Assembly (NCBI GenBank): GCA_049669185.1
Contig: JBATKF010000011.1
Coordinates: 1-20,123, forward strand
Reading direction: 5' to 3'
Source of the DNA: Thiosocius sp049669185
Lineage (GTDB): Bacteria > Pseudomonadota > Gammaproteobacteria > Chromatiales > Chromatiaceae
DNA length: 20,123 nucleotides
In this document: positions 1-8,086 of the stretch, piece by piece
Layout: each line of letters begins with the position of its first letter
Numbering within the stretch: the stretch's first letter is position 1
The notes under the pieces: generated by a model
The model's database searches: none
Told to the model about the DNA's origin: nothing
The model's input: the letters and a program-made list of their open reading frames with translations, nothing else
Program-made: the position numbers and the translations under genes

Positions 1-982
1 GCTCACGGCCGATCTGTATATCGCCGCGGACGCCTTCGAGGACGGCGCGACCTTGCCCGACGCGGTGATTCGCGAGGCCCCGCAGCTTCCGCAGGTGTCG
101 GCTTACAGCCTGTATCGCGACCGCAGGCTGCAGGTCGGCGATCGGCGCGTCCGGCTGGTGGCGACGCAGCTGGCCGAGCCGTCACGCCGCGGCTTCGATT
201 TCGTGGCCAGGACAGCCGCCGACCCGTGGACGGGATTCGATGCGGGCGAGGTCCTGATATCAGAACCCCTGGCGCATCGGCTGCGTCTGCGACCCGGTGA
301 CCCGTTGGTCTTACCGACACCGGCCGGGGATTCGCGATTTACCGTCGCCGCCGTGTTCCGCGACTTCGCTAGCGAACACGGCCGGGTGTTCCTCGATCTT
401 ACGCACTATCGTGGGCAGTGGTCCGACATGCAGGTCAACACCATCGCCCTGTTCTCATCGACCGGCGATGCGGGCGCGTTGCAGGAGGCCGCCAGCGCGC
501 GGTTCAGCGATGACTTCGAACTGTCCTTCACCGCCGCGCGCGAGATCTATCGCGAGTCGATGGCCGTCTTCGATCGCACCTTCCGTATCACCGAGGTACT
601 GCGGCTGCTGTCTGTCGCGGTCGCCTTCGTCGGCATCCTTAGCGCACTGATGGCGGTGCAGCTCGAACGTCGCAAGGAGTTTGCCGTGCTGCGGGCACTG
701 GGATTGACGCGCGGCCAGGTAAGCCTGCTTATCATGATCGAGTCAGCGGCCCTCGGGCTGCTGGCGGCCCTGCTCGCCGTCCCCGCCGGGCTGGCGATGG
801 CCTGGGTGTTGACCGATGCCATTCAGTTCCGCGCCTTCGGCTGGACCATGCCCTTCCTGATGAGCGCCACCCCGCTGGGCTGGACACTGCTGCTGGGGGT
901 GGCAGCGGCGCTCCTCGCGGGCCTCTATCCCGCGTGGCAGGCAAGTCGCCATGACCCGGCGCCACAGCTGCGGGAGGACTGA
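1..982 (+). CDS. FtsX-like ABC transporter permease, C-terminal part (5' end outside window)
   Basis: The reading frame is open from base 2 and enters the window already coding, so the N-terminus is missing. The visible part (about 326 residues) has a periplasmic MacB/FtsX-type segment, then a membrane segment near position 600-665, the cytoplasmic loop with LERRKEFAVLRALGLTRGQ, and two more hydrophobic helices before a short tail ending in PAPQLRED. The ERRKEFAVLRALG loop is the hallmark of FtsX permeases, which couple an ATPase to extraction or transport of envelope substrates. The next gene begins 2 nt after its stop and encodes an AttH/CrtC-like lipoprotein. This FtsX-AttH pairing is seen in AttEFGH-type ABC systems, so the two probably act together in the envelope. 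The ATPase and any second permease would lie upstream. The family call is strong; the substrate is unknown. Confidence 0.88.
   Translation, partial: LTADLYIAADAFEDGATLPDAVIREAPQLPQVSAYSLYRDRRLQVGDRRVRLVATQLAEPSRRGFDFVARTAADPWTGFDAGEVLISEPLAHRLRLRPGDPLVLPTPAGDSRFTVAAVFRDFASEHGRVFLDLTHYRGQWSDMQVNTIALFSSTGDAGALQEAASARFSDDFELSFTAAREIYRESMAVFDRTFRITEVLRLLSVAVAFVGILSALMAVQLERRKEFAVLRALGLTRGQVSLLIMIESAALGLLAALLAVPAGLAMAWVLTDAIQFRAFGWTMPFLMSATPLGWTLLLGVAAALLAGLYPAWQASRHDPAPQLRED
972..978 (+). promoter_or_regulatory. Shine-Dalgarno for the AttH-like gene
   Basis: GGGAGGA lies inside the last codons of the permease gene, 6 nt before the GTG at 985. It decides the GTG start and implies translational coupling to the permease. 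Confidence 0.75.
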
Positions 983-984
983 GC

Positions 985-2103
985 GTGCGACAGCTTGCCG
1001 CCCTGCTCCTGGTCGTACCGCTGCTGGCCTGTGCACCGTCCGACCCTGTCGACGAAGACGTCCCCGCGACCATCAGCGTCGAACAGCGCATGGGATCCAC
1101 ACCCGACCCCGGCTTTGCACGCGCGCTCGAGCCGCGCACCTTCTTGTTTCCCGCAGATCACGGCGCGCATCCTGAGTTTGCGACCGAGTGGTGGTACTTC
1201 ACCGGGAATCTCAGTACCGCCGACGACGATCGCTTTGGCTATCAGCTGACGCTGTTTCGTGTCGGCCTGAAACCCGGCGAACCAGCGCAGGATTCGGACT
1301 GGCGCAGCCATCAGCTGTATATGGGTCACCTGGCCATCAGCGATATCGCGCAAGGACGTCATCACAGCAGCGAACGCTTCAGTCGGGCGGCCGCGGGGCT
1401 GGCCGGCGCCAGCCGCGAGCCCCTGCGCATCTGGCTCGGGCCCTGGTCAATCGAGGGCAGCGGCACGCCGCTGTTCCCGCTGCGCCTGCGGGCGGAGACA
1501 CCGGAAATGGCGATCGATCTGCAGTTGCAAGCGGGCGACAGGCCGATGGTACTGCAGGGCGACCGCGGGCTATCCCAGAAAGGCGCTGCACCCGGCAATG
1601 CGTCGTATTACTACTCCTACACCAGACTGCCGACCCGCGGAGAGATCCGGCTGGACGATCGGCGGCTGGCCGTCGTCGGCAACTCCTGGTTCGACCGTGA
1701 ATGGTCGAGTTCGGCGCTGGCCGAAGATCAGGCCGGCTGGGACTGGTTTGCGCTGCAGCTGGATGACGACCGCGATCTGATGTTTTATCGCATGCGTGAC
1801 AAACAGGGGCAGGCGCAGCGCTTCAGCAAGGGGGTACTGGTACAGGCCGACGGCACGGTCGTCCCGCTGTCGCTGGACGACGTGGCGCTGACGACGCTGG
1901 GCGAATGGCGCAGCGATGACGGTGTCGCCTACCCCACCCGGTGGCGGCTGCAGATTCCCGGGCAGGACATGGATCTGCGCGTCGAGGCGGCCTTTGACGA
2001 TCAGGAGATGCGCCATACGGTGCGCTATTGGGAAGGTGCCGTGGTGGTGTCCGGCAGCCATAGTGGCGTTGGTTATCTGGAGCTCAGCGGCTACGCACGG
2101 TAG
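985..2103 (+). CDS. AttH/CrtC-like lipocalin-domain lipoprotein (carotenoid 1,2-hydratase-like fold)
   Basis: This 372-residue protein starts at GTG after a strong ribosome site. Residues 1-16 form a lipoprotein signal with lipobox LLAC, so Cys16 is the predicted lipid attachment site; Ala at +2 favours the outer membrane. The body carries signatures of the hydroxyneurosporene synthase/AttH family: EWWYFTGNL at about 68-76, a YYYSYTRLPTRGEI strand near 209-222, WFDREWSS at 236-243 and GWDWFALQL at 252-260. The family has a double lipocalin-like barrel. CrtC members hydrate carotenoids, but AttH-type members sit beside FtsX-type ABC permeases and have no established substrate. Here the gene is 2 nt behind such a permease and there are no carotenoid genes, so a hydrophobic-ligand carrier for the ABC system is more likely than carotenoid hydration. 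Domain confidence is high, function low. Confidence 0.85.
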   Translation: MRQLAALLLVVPLLACAPSDPVDEDVPATISVEQRMGSTPDPGFARALEPRTFLFPADHGAHPEFATEWWYFTGNLSTADDDRFGYQLTLFRVGLKPGEPAQDSDWRSHQLYMGHLAISDIAQGRHHSSERFSRAAAGLAGASREPLRIWLGPWSIEGSGTPLFPLRLRAETPEMAIDLQLQAGDRPMVLQGDRGLSQKGAAPGNASYYYSYTRLPTRGEIRLDDRRLAVVGNSWFDREWSSSALAEDQAGWDWFALQLDDDRDLMFYRMRDKQGQAQRFSKGVLVQADGTVVPLSLDDVALTTLGEWRSDDGVAYPTRWRLQIPGQDMDLRVEAAFDDQEMRHTVRYWEGAVVVSGSHSGVGYLELSGYAR

Positions 2104-2173
2104 CTTGCATGGCTCACCGATTTCCCACTGCGCGGCCCGATACCCTCGCCGAGAACGAAGGGCATCTGGTGCA

Positions 2174-3727
2174 TCAGGGCTTGTGCCGAACGCGCTGTAT
2201 CAGCGCCTCGGCCGAGAACGGCTGCTCCGCCCCCACGGTGATCGCGTAGCGACGCTCATCGGCGGTGAGCGGTTCGCGTGTCTGCAGCTGCGCATCGAGC
2301 ACCTCGAGATCCGCATCCGATACATTGTCCGCCTGCCGCTTACGGGCGAGGATCCGCTCGCGCAAGATCCCGACCGGTGCGTCGCAATCGAGGATCACAA
2401 AGGGCACCTGCAGGGCGTCTGCCAGCGCGTGCAGACGCGCGCGCTGGTCGTGGCGCAGAAAGGTCGCGTCGACGATCGCGACCATACCCGCCTGCACCAC
2501 GTCCGCGGCGAATTCTGCGAGGCGTGCGTAAGTTCGCTGTGTCAGTTCGGACGAGTAGGCCCCCTTTGTCGTGGCGTCCACATGCGCATCGAGCCCGAGC
2601 AGGCGCTTGCGCTCGACGTCCGAGCGCAGGCGCACAGCCGGCATGCGCTCGGGCAAATGGCGGACAGCATGGCTCTTGCCGCTACCCGACGCACCATGAG
2701 TTATGACCACCGCACCCTGTGCCGCCTGGGTCAAGCGGTCGGCCAGGCCCAGATAGGCGTTGAACTCGTCCTCTACCTCATCGCGTTGCGCGCGCGTCAG
2801 TTCCTGGGTTGCGCGGATGGCCGCGATCTTGGTGCGCACCAGAGCGCGATAGACTTCGTAGAATCGCAGCAACGGCAGACCCGAATAATCTCCGGACGCC
2901 TGCAGGTAATGATCAAGCAGGCAATAGGCGAGCGGCGGGCGCCGATGATGCAGGTCCATGCTGAGGAAGGCGACATCGTTGACGGTGTCTATCCAGCGCA
3001 GGCCGGGATTGAACTCGATCGCATCGAATACCACCGGCTCGCCGGCGATCAGCGCCACATTGCCGAGGTGCAGATCGCCGTGGCACTCGCGGATATGCCC
3101 CCCGGCCTTGCGTTCGTCGAGCAGGCCCGCGAGGCGATCGCGCTGATTCATACTCCAGGCGGCGATGCGTTCCAGCCCTGCCATCTCTGCCGGCAGGCTG
3201 GCGCGGATCTGGACAAAGTTTTGCTGCATCGGTGCAAACACTGCCGCCGCGGCTCCAAACGGCTCGCCGGTCGGACTTACCGCGGCCCGGGCATGAAAAT
3301 CGGCTATCCGCAGCGCCAGGCGCTCGATGAGTCGTGGCGATAGCCGCTCGGTCAGATTGGAAAGGATGGCGTCGGGATCAAAACGCCGCATGCGCACCGC
3401 CCAGTCGATCACGGCGCCGGCACCATCGATATCCGGCGCGTCGACCGATCCGGTAATCGCGCATACCGCCTGATAGATCTCGGGCGCCAGCCGGCGATTG
3501 AGTCGCAGCTCTTCCAGGCAGGCCGCGTGACGCGAGGCGAGGCTCAGAAAATCAAGAAACCCGAGATCCAGCGGCTTCTTTAGCTTGTAGGCAACGTCGC
3601 CGGCGAGCAGCACCGTCGAGATATGGGTATCGATTCGGCGGCGATTCCCGCCGCCGGCCGGCCAGCGCCTTTCGTCCATCAAGGATTGCACTAGCGCCTC
3701 GTGCTGCTCCAGGGAGTCGATGCTCAC
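2174..3727 (-). CDS. Bifunctional APH-like kinase / P-loop ATPase (COG2187-COG0645 fusion)
   Basis: The 517-residue protein has two halves. Residues about 1-330 resemble aminoglycoside phosphotransferases, with a catalytic-loop motif CHGDLHLGN (HGD at about 216-218) and a metal-binding DAIEFN at about 235-240. Residues about 340-517 carry a Walker A motif GASGSGKS (345-352), an RSDVERKR segment near 368 and a later DATFLRHDQR segment, typical of small nucleotide-dependent kinases (COG0645). Fused proteins of this layout are widespread in proteobacteria and have no agreed substrate. The open frame extends to 3817, but a GTG at 3727 preceded by AAGGA is the better start, and the extra 30 residues look non-coding. 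It is divergent from the methyltransferase gene and convergent with the AttH-like gene. Antibiotic resistance should not be inferred. Confidence 0.87.
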   Translation of the reverse strand: MSIDSLEQHEALVQSLMDERRWPAGGGNRRRIDTHISTVLLAGDVAYKLKKPLDLGFLDFLSLASRHAACLEELRLNRRLAPEIYQAVCAITGSVDAPDIDGAGAVIDWAVRMRRFDPDAILSNLTERLSPRLIERLALRIADFHARAAVSPTGEPFGAAAAVFAPMQQNFVQIRASLPAEMAGLERIAAWSMNQRDRLAGLLDERKAGGHIRECHGDLHLGNVALIAGEPVVFDAIEFNPGLRWIDTVNDVAFLSMDLHHRRPPLAYCLLDHYLQASGDYSGLPLLRFYEVYRALVRTKIAAIRATQELTRAQRDEVEDEFNAYLGLADRLTQAAQGAVVITHGASGSGKSHAVRHLPERMPAVRLRSDVERKRLLGLDAHVDATTKGAYSSELTQRTYARLAEFAADVVQAGMVAIVDATFLRHDQRARLHALADALQVPFVILDCDAPVGILRERILARKRQADNVSDADLEVLDAQLQTREPLTADERRYAITVGAEQPFSAEALIQRVRHKP

Positions 3728-3735
3728 GGTTGAGT

Positions 3736-3740
3736 TCCTT
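3736..3740 (-). promoter_or_regulatory. Shine-Dalgarno that sets the GTG start at 3727
   Basis: On the minus strand AAGGA lies 8 nt before GTG 3727. The upstream ATG at 3817 has no comparable site, so the shorter protein is preferred. Confidence 0.7.
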
Positions 3741-3758
3741 GTAGATCGGCTGGGCAGT

Positions 3759-3774
3759 GGCGATCCGTATCGCC
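3759..3774. other. Small stem-loop in the APH/ATPase leader
   Basis: GGCGAT-CCGT-ATCGCC forms a 6-bp perfect stem with a 4-nt loop, 31 nt upstream of the GTG start. No T-run follows on either strand, so it is not an intrinsic terminator. It could be a leader structure or chance. Confidence 0.3.
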
Positions 3775-3869
3775 GGACATCCCACGATTCTTGCACAAGC
3801 CCCTCGTTGCGTTCCATGCACGCCGCACCGACGGCGTATTACCTCACACCAGAAGGCGCTGTCACACCA

Positions 3870-3899
3870 TTGTCAAACAACAGACCAGGTGCCTACACT
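3870..3899 (+). promoter_or_regulatory. Sigma-70-like promoter for the methyltransferase gene
   Basis: TTGTCA at 3870-3875 (5 of 6 to the -35 consensus) and TACACT at 3894-3899 (4 of 6 to the -10) are separated by 18 nt. Transcription would begin near 3906, giving a leader of about 23 nt and supporting the start at 3929. Confidence 0.5.
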
Positions 3900-3928
3900 T
3901 GTATTTCGCAGATGGGGAGTTGGTCGAC

Positions 3929-4651
3929 ATGATGCAGATAGCCTGTGAAGGCAGTTTGCCGCGCTCATCGGATTTCGAACAAATCAGCGACCTACTGCCG
4001 CTCGCGCAGGCGCGCCTGCTGGAGCTCGGCTGCGGTGCGGCCTTTACCACGCGACGCCTGGCGGAGAGCTTCCCTGCCAGCGAGATCGTCGCCATGGAGG
4101 TCGATCGCATTCAGCATGAAAAAAACCTGCTGATTCCGGATCTGCCGAATGTCCAGTTCCAGTTCGGCGGGGCCCAGTCCATCGACCAGGCGGATGAATC
4201 CATCGACGTAGTGATTATGCTGAAATCGCTGCACCATGTACCGATCGCCGAAATGGATCGGTCATTCGCAGAGATCGTCCGCGTCATGCGCCCTGGTGGT
4301 CTCCTGTATATCTCCGAGCCGGTATATGCGGGCGAGTTCAACGAGATACTGCGACTGTTCAATGACGAAAGGGCCGTGCGACAGGCGGCTTTCGATGCGA
4401 CCGTGAGGGCCGTCGAGGACGGTAAGCTGTCACTCGAACGTGAAATCCATTTTACGAGCCTCAGTCGCTTCGAGGGTTTCGCGGAGTTTGAGGGTCGCGT
4501 CCTAAGGGCCACACATTCGACGTTCGACGTCGATGCAACCCTGTATGACGAAGTCAAGGCACGCTTCCTGCCGCATATCAACGATGACGGGATCGCGGAG
4601 TTTCACAATCCGACGCGCGTCGACCTGTTGCGAAAGCCGCCGCCCGCCTGA
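3929..4651 (+). CDS. Class I SAM-dependent methyltransferase
   Basis: This 240-residue protein has the Rossmann methyltransferase pattern: motif I LELGCGAA (residues 31-38), an acidic residue ending strand 2 in VAMEVD (54-59), motif II/IV region IDVVIMLKSLHHV (92-104) and post-motif RVMRPGGLLYISEPV (118-132). The LHHV plus RPGG pattern resembles the UbiE/Methyltransf_11 group, but the substrate cannot be read from sequence. An upstream in-frame start exists at 3791, but GGGGAG at 3914-3919 and the promoter at 3870-3899 both support ATG 3929; ATG 3932 is an adjacent alternative. The SixA-like gene follows after 104 nt on the same strand, possibly with separate transcription. Confidence 0.85.
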   Translation: MMQIACEGSLPRSSDFEQISDLLPLAQARLLELGCGAAFTTRRLAESFPASEIVAMEVDRIQHEKNLLIPDLPNVQFQFGGAQSIDQADESIDVVIMLKSLHHVPIAEMDRSFAEIVRVMRPGGLLYISEPVYAGEFNEILRLFNDERAVRQAAFDATVRAVEDGKLSLEREIHFTSLSRFEGFAEFEGRVLRATHSTFDVDATLYDEVKARFLPHINDDGIAEFHNPTRVDLLRKPPPA

Positions 4652-4755
4652 TGTTGCTCAGCGGGACTGCAATTCCCACACCGCCAAAGCACATAGGCTT
4701 AGCCCCTTTATCGTGTTAGCTTGACGACGCCTGCAATCCACCCGATGAGAGTAAC

Positions 4756-5265
4756 GTGCTCAGTCTGATCCTGTTTCGCCATGGCAAGTCCGATTGGGAC
4801 CAGCCGGTGGCCTCGGACCACGAACGGCCGCTCGCTGCGCGCGGCCGGGACGCGGCGCGTTGCATGGGCCGAATGCTTAGCCAAACCAAGCAGATTCCGG
4901 ATCTCGCTATCAGCTCGTCGGCGCTGCGAGCGCGCGACACCCTGCAATTGGCCGCGCGTGCCGGGCGCTGGGGCTGTCCATTGCGTATAGATAGTGCGTT
5001 GTATGAGAACTCGCCGAGCGGCATTCTCAACTGGGTCAGGGGCTTGGATGAAGACCCGCAATGCCTATTGTTGACCGGCCATGAACCGACCTGGTCCGAC
5101 CTCGCCGGCCGGCTGATCGGCAAGGCGATCATCAAGGTGCCGACCGGCAGCATGCTGCGTATCGATTTCGAGGTCGACCGCTGGCAACAGATCGATGTCG
5201 GCGGCGGAGAACTGCGCTGGTTGCTGCCCCCCAGAGTCGTCGCAAAGATCAAGGGCTGCAAGTAG
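4756..5265 (+). CDS. sixA: SixA-like phosphohistidine phosphatase (histidine phosphatase superfamily)
   Basis: The 169-residue protein starts with GTG and immediately shows the LFRHGKSDW motif, with the RHG catalytic triplet at residues 8-10. The second conserved histidine is in LLTGHEPT (His109), and DHERPLAARGRDAA at about 21-34 is typical of the SixA branch (COG2062). Length is close to E. coli SixA (161). SixA dephosphorylates phosphohistidine on HPt or PTS phosphocarrier proteins such as NPr. No phosphorelay or PTS gene is adjacent, so the target here is unknown. The start follows a weak GAGAG ribosome site, with no better ATG nearby. The gene ends 47 nt from the convergent YdbL-like gene, and no clear terminator is seen in that gap. 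Confidence 0.83.
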   Translation: MLSLILFRHGKSDWDQPVASDHERPLAARGRDAARCMGRMLSQTKQIPDLAISSSALRARDTLQLAARAGRWGCPLRIDSALYENSPSGILNWVRGLDEDPQCLLLTGHEPTWSDLAGRLIGKAIIKVPTGSMLRIDFEVDRWQQIDVGGGELRWLLPPRVVAKIKGCK

Positions 5266-5312
5266 ACGCCAGAGCGCGACAAATCCCTTTCAATGCGGTG
5301 CCGCACCCGGTT

Positions 5313-5945
5313 CTAACGCTGGCGCCATGCCCCATCGCTGCCCTGATACCAGTAGCCGGCCGGCGCCTCTTCGACCCATACCTTCGCGAAGGTCGCACGC
5401 ACATCCGCCTGCCACTCGGGATGCCCATTGGCCTTCGCGATCTCACTGTACAGCTTGGCGCGATCTGCATTTTCGTCGGCCACCAGCTTCTTCAGCCGGT
5501 TGCGATCTGGCAGCCCGACCGCGCCTAAGTCGCGAACGCTGATCGATCCCTTGTTGTCGAAGCCGATAGCACCGTTGCGGTAGAAGGGCGCCAGGCTGGG
5601 CTGCCGGCCCTGCATGCTGGATCGGATCGCACGGATGCCAGGCGTATTGATATTGATGTCCGCCTGCGCGGCCTGCGCGGCTGGCACCAGATTCTCGAGC
5701 AGCACACCGAGCGCGATCATCAACGGCCCTGCACGCCGTTGGTGCGACTCCTTGTCGCCTTGCACCGGGGGAGATGGCGCGTCGCTTTCCTCGCCCTTGA
5801 GGACATCACGAACAATCGTACGCGCCGCCTCTTCCGCCGCCGCAGCGGGAAAATAGATATTGATGGTGACACACGCTGTCAACGCCAGGACCATGAGCGG
5901 GTAACCGAAAATTTTTCTCGCCATGCTATTTTCCGAGTTTTTCAT
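5313..5945 (-). CDS. ydbL: YdbL-like DUF1318 lipoprotein
   Basis: The 210-residue product carries a lipoprotein signal with lipobox LTAC; the lipidated Cys is residue 25 from ATG 5945 or 18 from ATG 5924. The lipid anchor is followed directly by VTINIYFPAAAAEEAA. A low-complexity acidic/proline linker comes next, then the DUF1318 domain with NININTPGIRAIRSSMQGR, NGAIGFDNKGSISVRDLGAVGL, and a C-terminal DRNRLKKLVADENADRAKLY helix. In E. coli the ydbH-ynbE-ydbL genes encode an intermembrane bridge, its outer-membrane lipoprotein and a periplasmic chaperone-like protein. Here the gene overlaps the end of the ydbH-like gene by ATGA, implying coupling. The internal ATG 5924 gives a cleaner MARK... 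signal peptide and has GGA 7 nt upstream, so it may be the true start. Confidence 0.84.
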   Translation of the reverse strand: MKNSENSMARKIFGYPLMVLALTACVTINIYFPAAAAEEAARTIVRDVLKGEESDAPSPPVQGDKESHQRRAGPLMIALGVLLENLVPAAQAAQADININTPGIRAIRSSMQGRQPSLAPFYRNGAIGFDNKGSISVRDLGAVGLPDRNRLKKLVADENADRAKLYSEIAKANGHPEWQADVRATFAKVWVEEAPAGYWYQGSDGAWRQR

Positions 5946-7999
5946 TTCACTGCCACACCTTCTACCTGAATACGCCGCAGTCGTTCAACCAGATCCTTCC
6001 AGGCAACGCTGCGATTACGCCCAATGACGTCGATCCTGGGTAGGCCCGCGCCTTTGACAAGGTAGTACCCACCATCGTCGCGTGCAAGCCCGTCCAGCTC
6101 CGCCCGATCTCCGCGCAATGAGACCCTGAGATCGATTTTGTCGTAGGCGAACTCTTCAAACAGACTCAGCAGACTCGCCGACAGGCCGGCCGGTATGCCA
6201 CTACCCAGTTCGGTGAGGTTCTCGACGGCACGTTGACTGATGCGGTGCCGCGAATCATCGTCCGGTGGGGTAAAAAGGTGAAGCTCGAAGCTGTCGGGCT
6301 GCCACGCCACCAGGCGCAGGTCTTCGAGGTTGCCGTCGAGGCGGCCCTCGATACGGCCGAACGAGAACGCCTGCGTCAGTTTCGCCAGACTCAGCCCGCG
6401 CAGCGTCGCATCGGCCTCGAGTGTCGGTACTCCGCCCAGCGGATCGCCGATCTGCAGATCGCGGATCTCTATCGAGCCGTCGAATGCCGTGAGATTCAAC
6501 CCTCCGCCGACCGACAGGCGTTGATCGGCGTAGCGCATATCCTGCAGGCTTGCCGCGACAGCGCCCGCAAAGGGCGGCCACCCGAACGCACCGGTCAACT
6601 GTTCCAGCGAGATATTCCGCAATGAGGCACTGGCCTGCCAATGGGGGCTTTCCCCGGCCACCAGAGCGCCGCTCAGCCGGAAGCTGTCGAGCGCTGCCTG
6701 GCCATCGAGTACCGGGATCACCAGCGGTTGCACCAACTCGAGCTGGTCACCGGCAAACTTCGCTTCAATCTCGAAGCTGCCCAACGGAATCCGATAGACA
6801 TGCGCGCGCTCCACCTTTAAGCGAGAACGCGGCACCTCGCTGGAACGATCCCAAGCGATACTTCCGCCAACAGGACCAATCGCGAAACGTCCCTGTCGAT
6901 CCTCTAGCTGCAGGTCGTTCAATTCGAGACCCGCCTGCTCGACCCCCGAGCGATCGAAATACATGACGATACCGAGGTTACCCGTAGCATCCAGATCGTC
7001 GGCAGCCGTCCCGATCAAGAACGGTTGCAGCAATTTCTGGTAGAACTGCCCAGCCCGCTCGCTATTGACGGCGATGGTTAGCTGCTCGATCGCTGACGCG
7101 CGCAGATCCGCTCGCCCGGTCCCCGACACCCTGACGGTGTTCGCCAGGTCCACCGACCAGGCATCGAGTTCCACGCTATCTCGCTGCGGCCGCCAGCTAC
7201 CCTGGGCCGACGCCTGTAACGCAGTCTGCGACGCATCGAGAAACAGCGGCTCCGAGTAGGCCGCGCCACTCGGCCAGGCGAGCCTGGTATCAAAGGACCA
7301 TCCCGCGCCGTCGGCGCGCCCGCTAAGACCGATCTTTATGAGCAGGTTCTCCGCCGCTTGACGACCATCGGGTGAGGCATAGTTCAGCTGGTCGATCACC
7401 AGGTCGGCAACCAACCCTCGTGGATCACTGGATTGCCCCGAGAGTTCAACGGCACCGCTGGCGCGGCCTGCCACGCCCCAGTCGGCAGGGAGTACCCCTC
7501 CGGGGATCAGACTGTCTATCCGCTCGACCGGGACACGCTGGGGCCGCACGGTCATTGACCATCCGGCCGCCTGCGCCGAGGCCGTCAACGCCAGGGTGCC
7601 GGGGCCGATGGTGAGCTGCGGGATACGGATCGACCAATGGTCGGCGGACTGGAACATGCCTTGCCAGCTTGCCGCTTGTGCCGCCAACGGCGACTCCTTG
7701 AGGCCCAGTCGACCCTCGCCACAGTGCCAACCCCGATCGTCGTCCCGACGCAACAACGGACAGTCGAGCAGCAGGCCACGCAACACACCGTAGCCGCCCG
7801 GCAGATCGACCTGTTCGATCTCCACGACCGCACTGGCAGTCGCCGCCGCTGAGGATCGCAGCGTGATCGAGATCCCCTGCGCCCCCCAATCATCGCCCTG
7901 GATGGCGCCGACCGAGAACACGATCGCAACTTCGCCGCGGGCGATCCCCGCCAGCAGGCAGGCGCAAACCATGATCCAGCATCGGGCGGGCGCCCTCAA
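5942..7999 (-). CDS. ydbH: YdbH-like AsmA/TamB-type intermembrane bridge protein
   Basis: The 685-residue product has a Sec-type signal (WIMVCACLLAGIARG, about 8-22) and then long stretches of alternating beta-strand sequence typical of the AsmA-like repeat superfamily. The C-terminal 350 residues fit the YdbH-like domain (PF11739), ending in YYLVKGAGLPRIDVIGRN and WKDLVERLRRIQVEG. E. coli YdbH (879 aa) works redundantly with TamB and YhdP in moving phospholipid to the outer membrane. This version is shorter, apparently at the N-terminus. It starts with TTG 7999, supported by AGAGGGA 7 nt upstream; ATG 7975 would cut into the signal peptide. It lies 87 nt downstream of prpD. A TTGACC -35-like element at 8062-8067 (minus strand) could give an independent promoter, but the matching -10 is poor. 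Confidence 0.83.
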   Translation of the reverse strand: MRAPARCWIMVCACLLAGIARGEVAIVFSVGAIQGDDWGAQGISITLRSSAAATASAVVEIEQVDLPGGYGVLRGLLLDCPLLRRDDDRGWHCGEGRLGLKESPLAAQAASWQGMFQSADHWSIRIPQLTIGPGTLALTASAQAAGWSMTVRPQRVPVERIDSLIPGGVLPADWGVAGRASGAVELSGQSSDPRGLVADLVIDQLNYASPDGRQAAENLLIKIGLSGRADGAGWSFDTRLAWPSGAAYSEPLFLDASQTALQASAQGSWRPQRDSVELDAWSVDLANTVRVSGTGRADLRASAIEQLTIAVNSERAGQFYQKLLQPFLIGTAADDLDATGNLGIVMYFDRSGVEQAGLELNDLQLEDRQGRFAIGPVGGSIAWDRSSEVPRSRLKVERAHVYRIPLGSFEIEAKFAGDQLELVQPLVIPVLDGQAALDSFRLSGALVAGESPHWQASASLRNISLEQLTGAFGWPPFAGAVAASLQDMRYADQRLSVGGGLNLTAFDGSIEIRDLQIGDPLGGVPTLEADATLRGLSLAKLTQAFSFGRIEGRLDGNLEDLRLVAWQPDSFELHLFTPPDDDSRHRISQRAVENLTELGSGIPAGLSASLLSLFEEFAYDKIDLRVSLRGDRAELDGLARDDGGYYLVKGAGLPRIDVIGRNRSVAWKDLVERLRRIQVEGVAVK

Positions 8000-8006
8000 G
8001 AATCTA

Positions 8007-8013
8007 TCCCTCT
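8007..8013 (-). promoter_or_regulatory. Shine-Dalgarno that sets the TTG start of the YdbH-like gene
   Basis: AGAGGGA on the minus strand sits 7 nt before TTG 7999. It supports the rare TTG start, which preserves a complete signal peptide. Confidence 0.65.
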
Positions 8014-8086
8014 ATCATGGCCTCTGTGCACCGCACCGAATGTGCGTTCGTCGCCACTTCAGGTCAAGCGCTGCGGTGCTCCCGCC

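Noticed and set aside
1916..3343. Long plus-strand open frame (475 codons) opposite the APH/ATPase gene
   Set aside because: It lies almost wholly antisense to a gene with clear motifs, and its translation shows no family pattern. High GC produces long shadow frames.
2174..3727. Aminoglycoside resistance function for the APH-like protein
   Set aside because: The COG2187-COG0645 fusion architecture is common housekeeping-type content and no resistance context is present.
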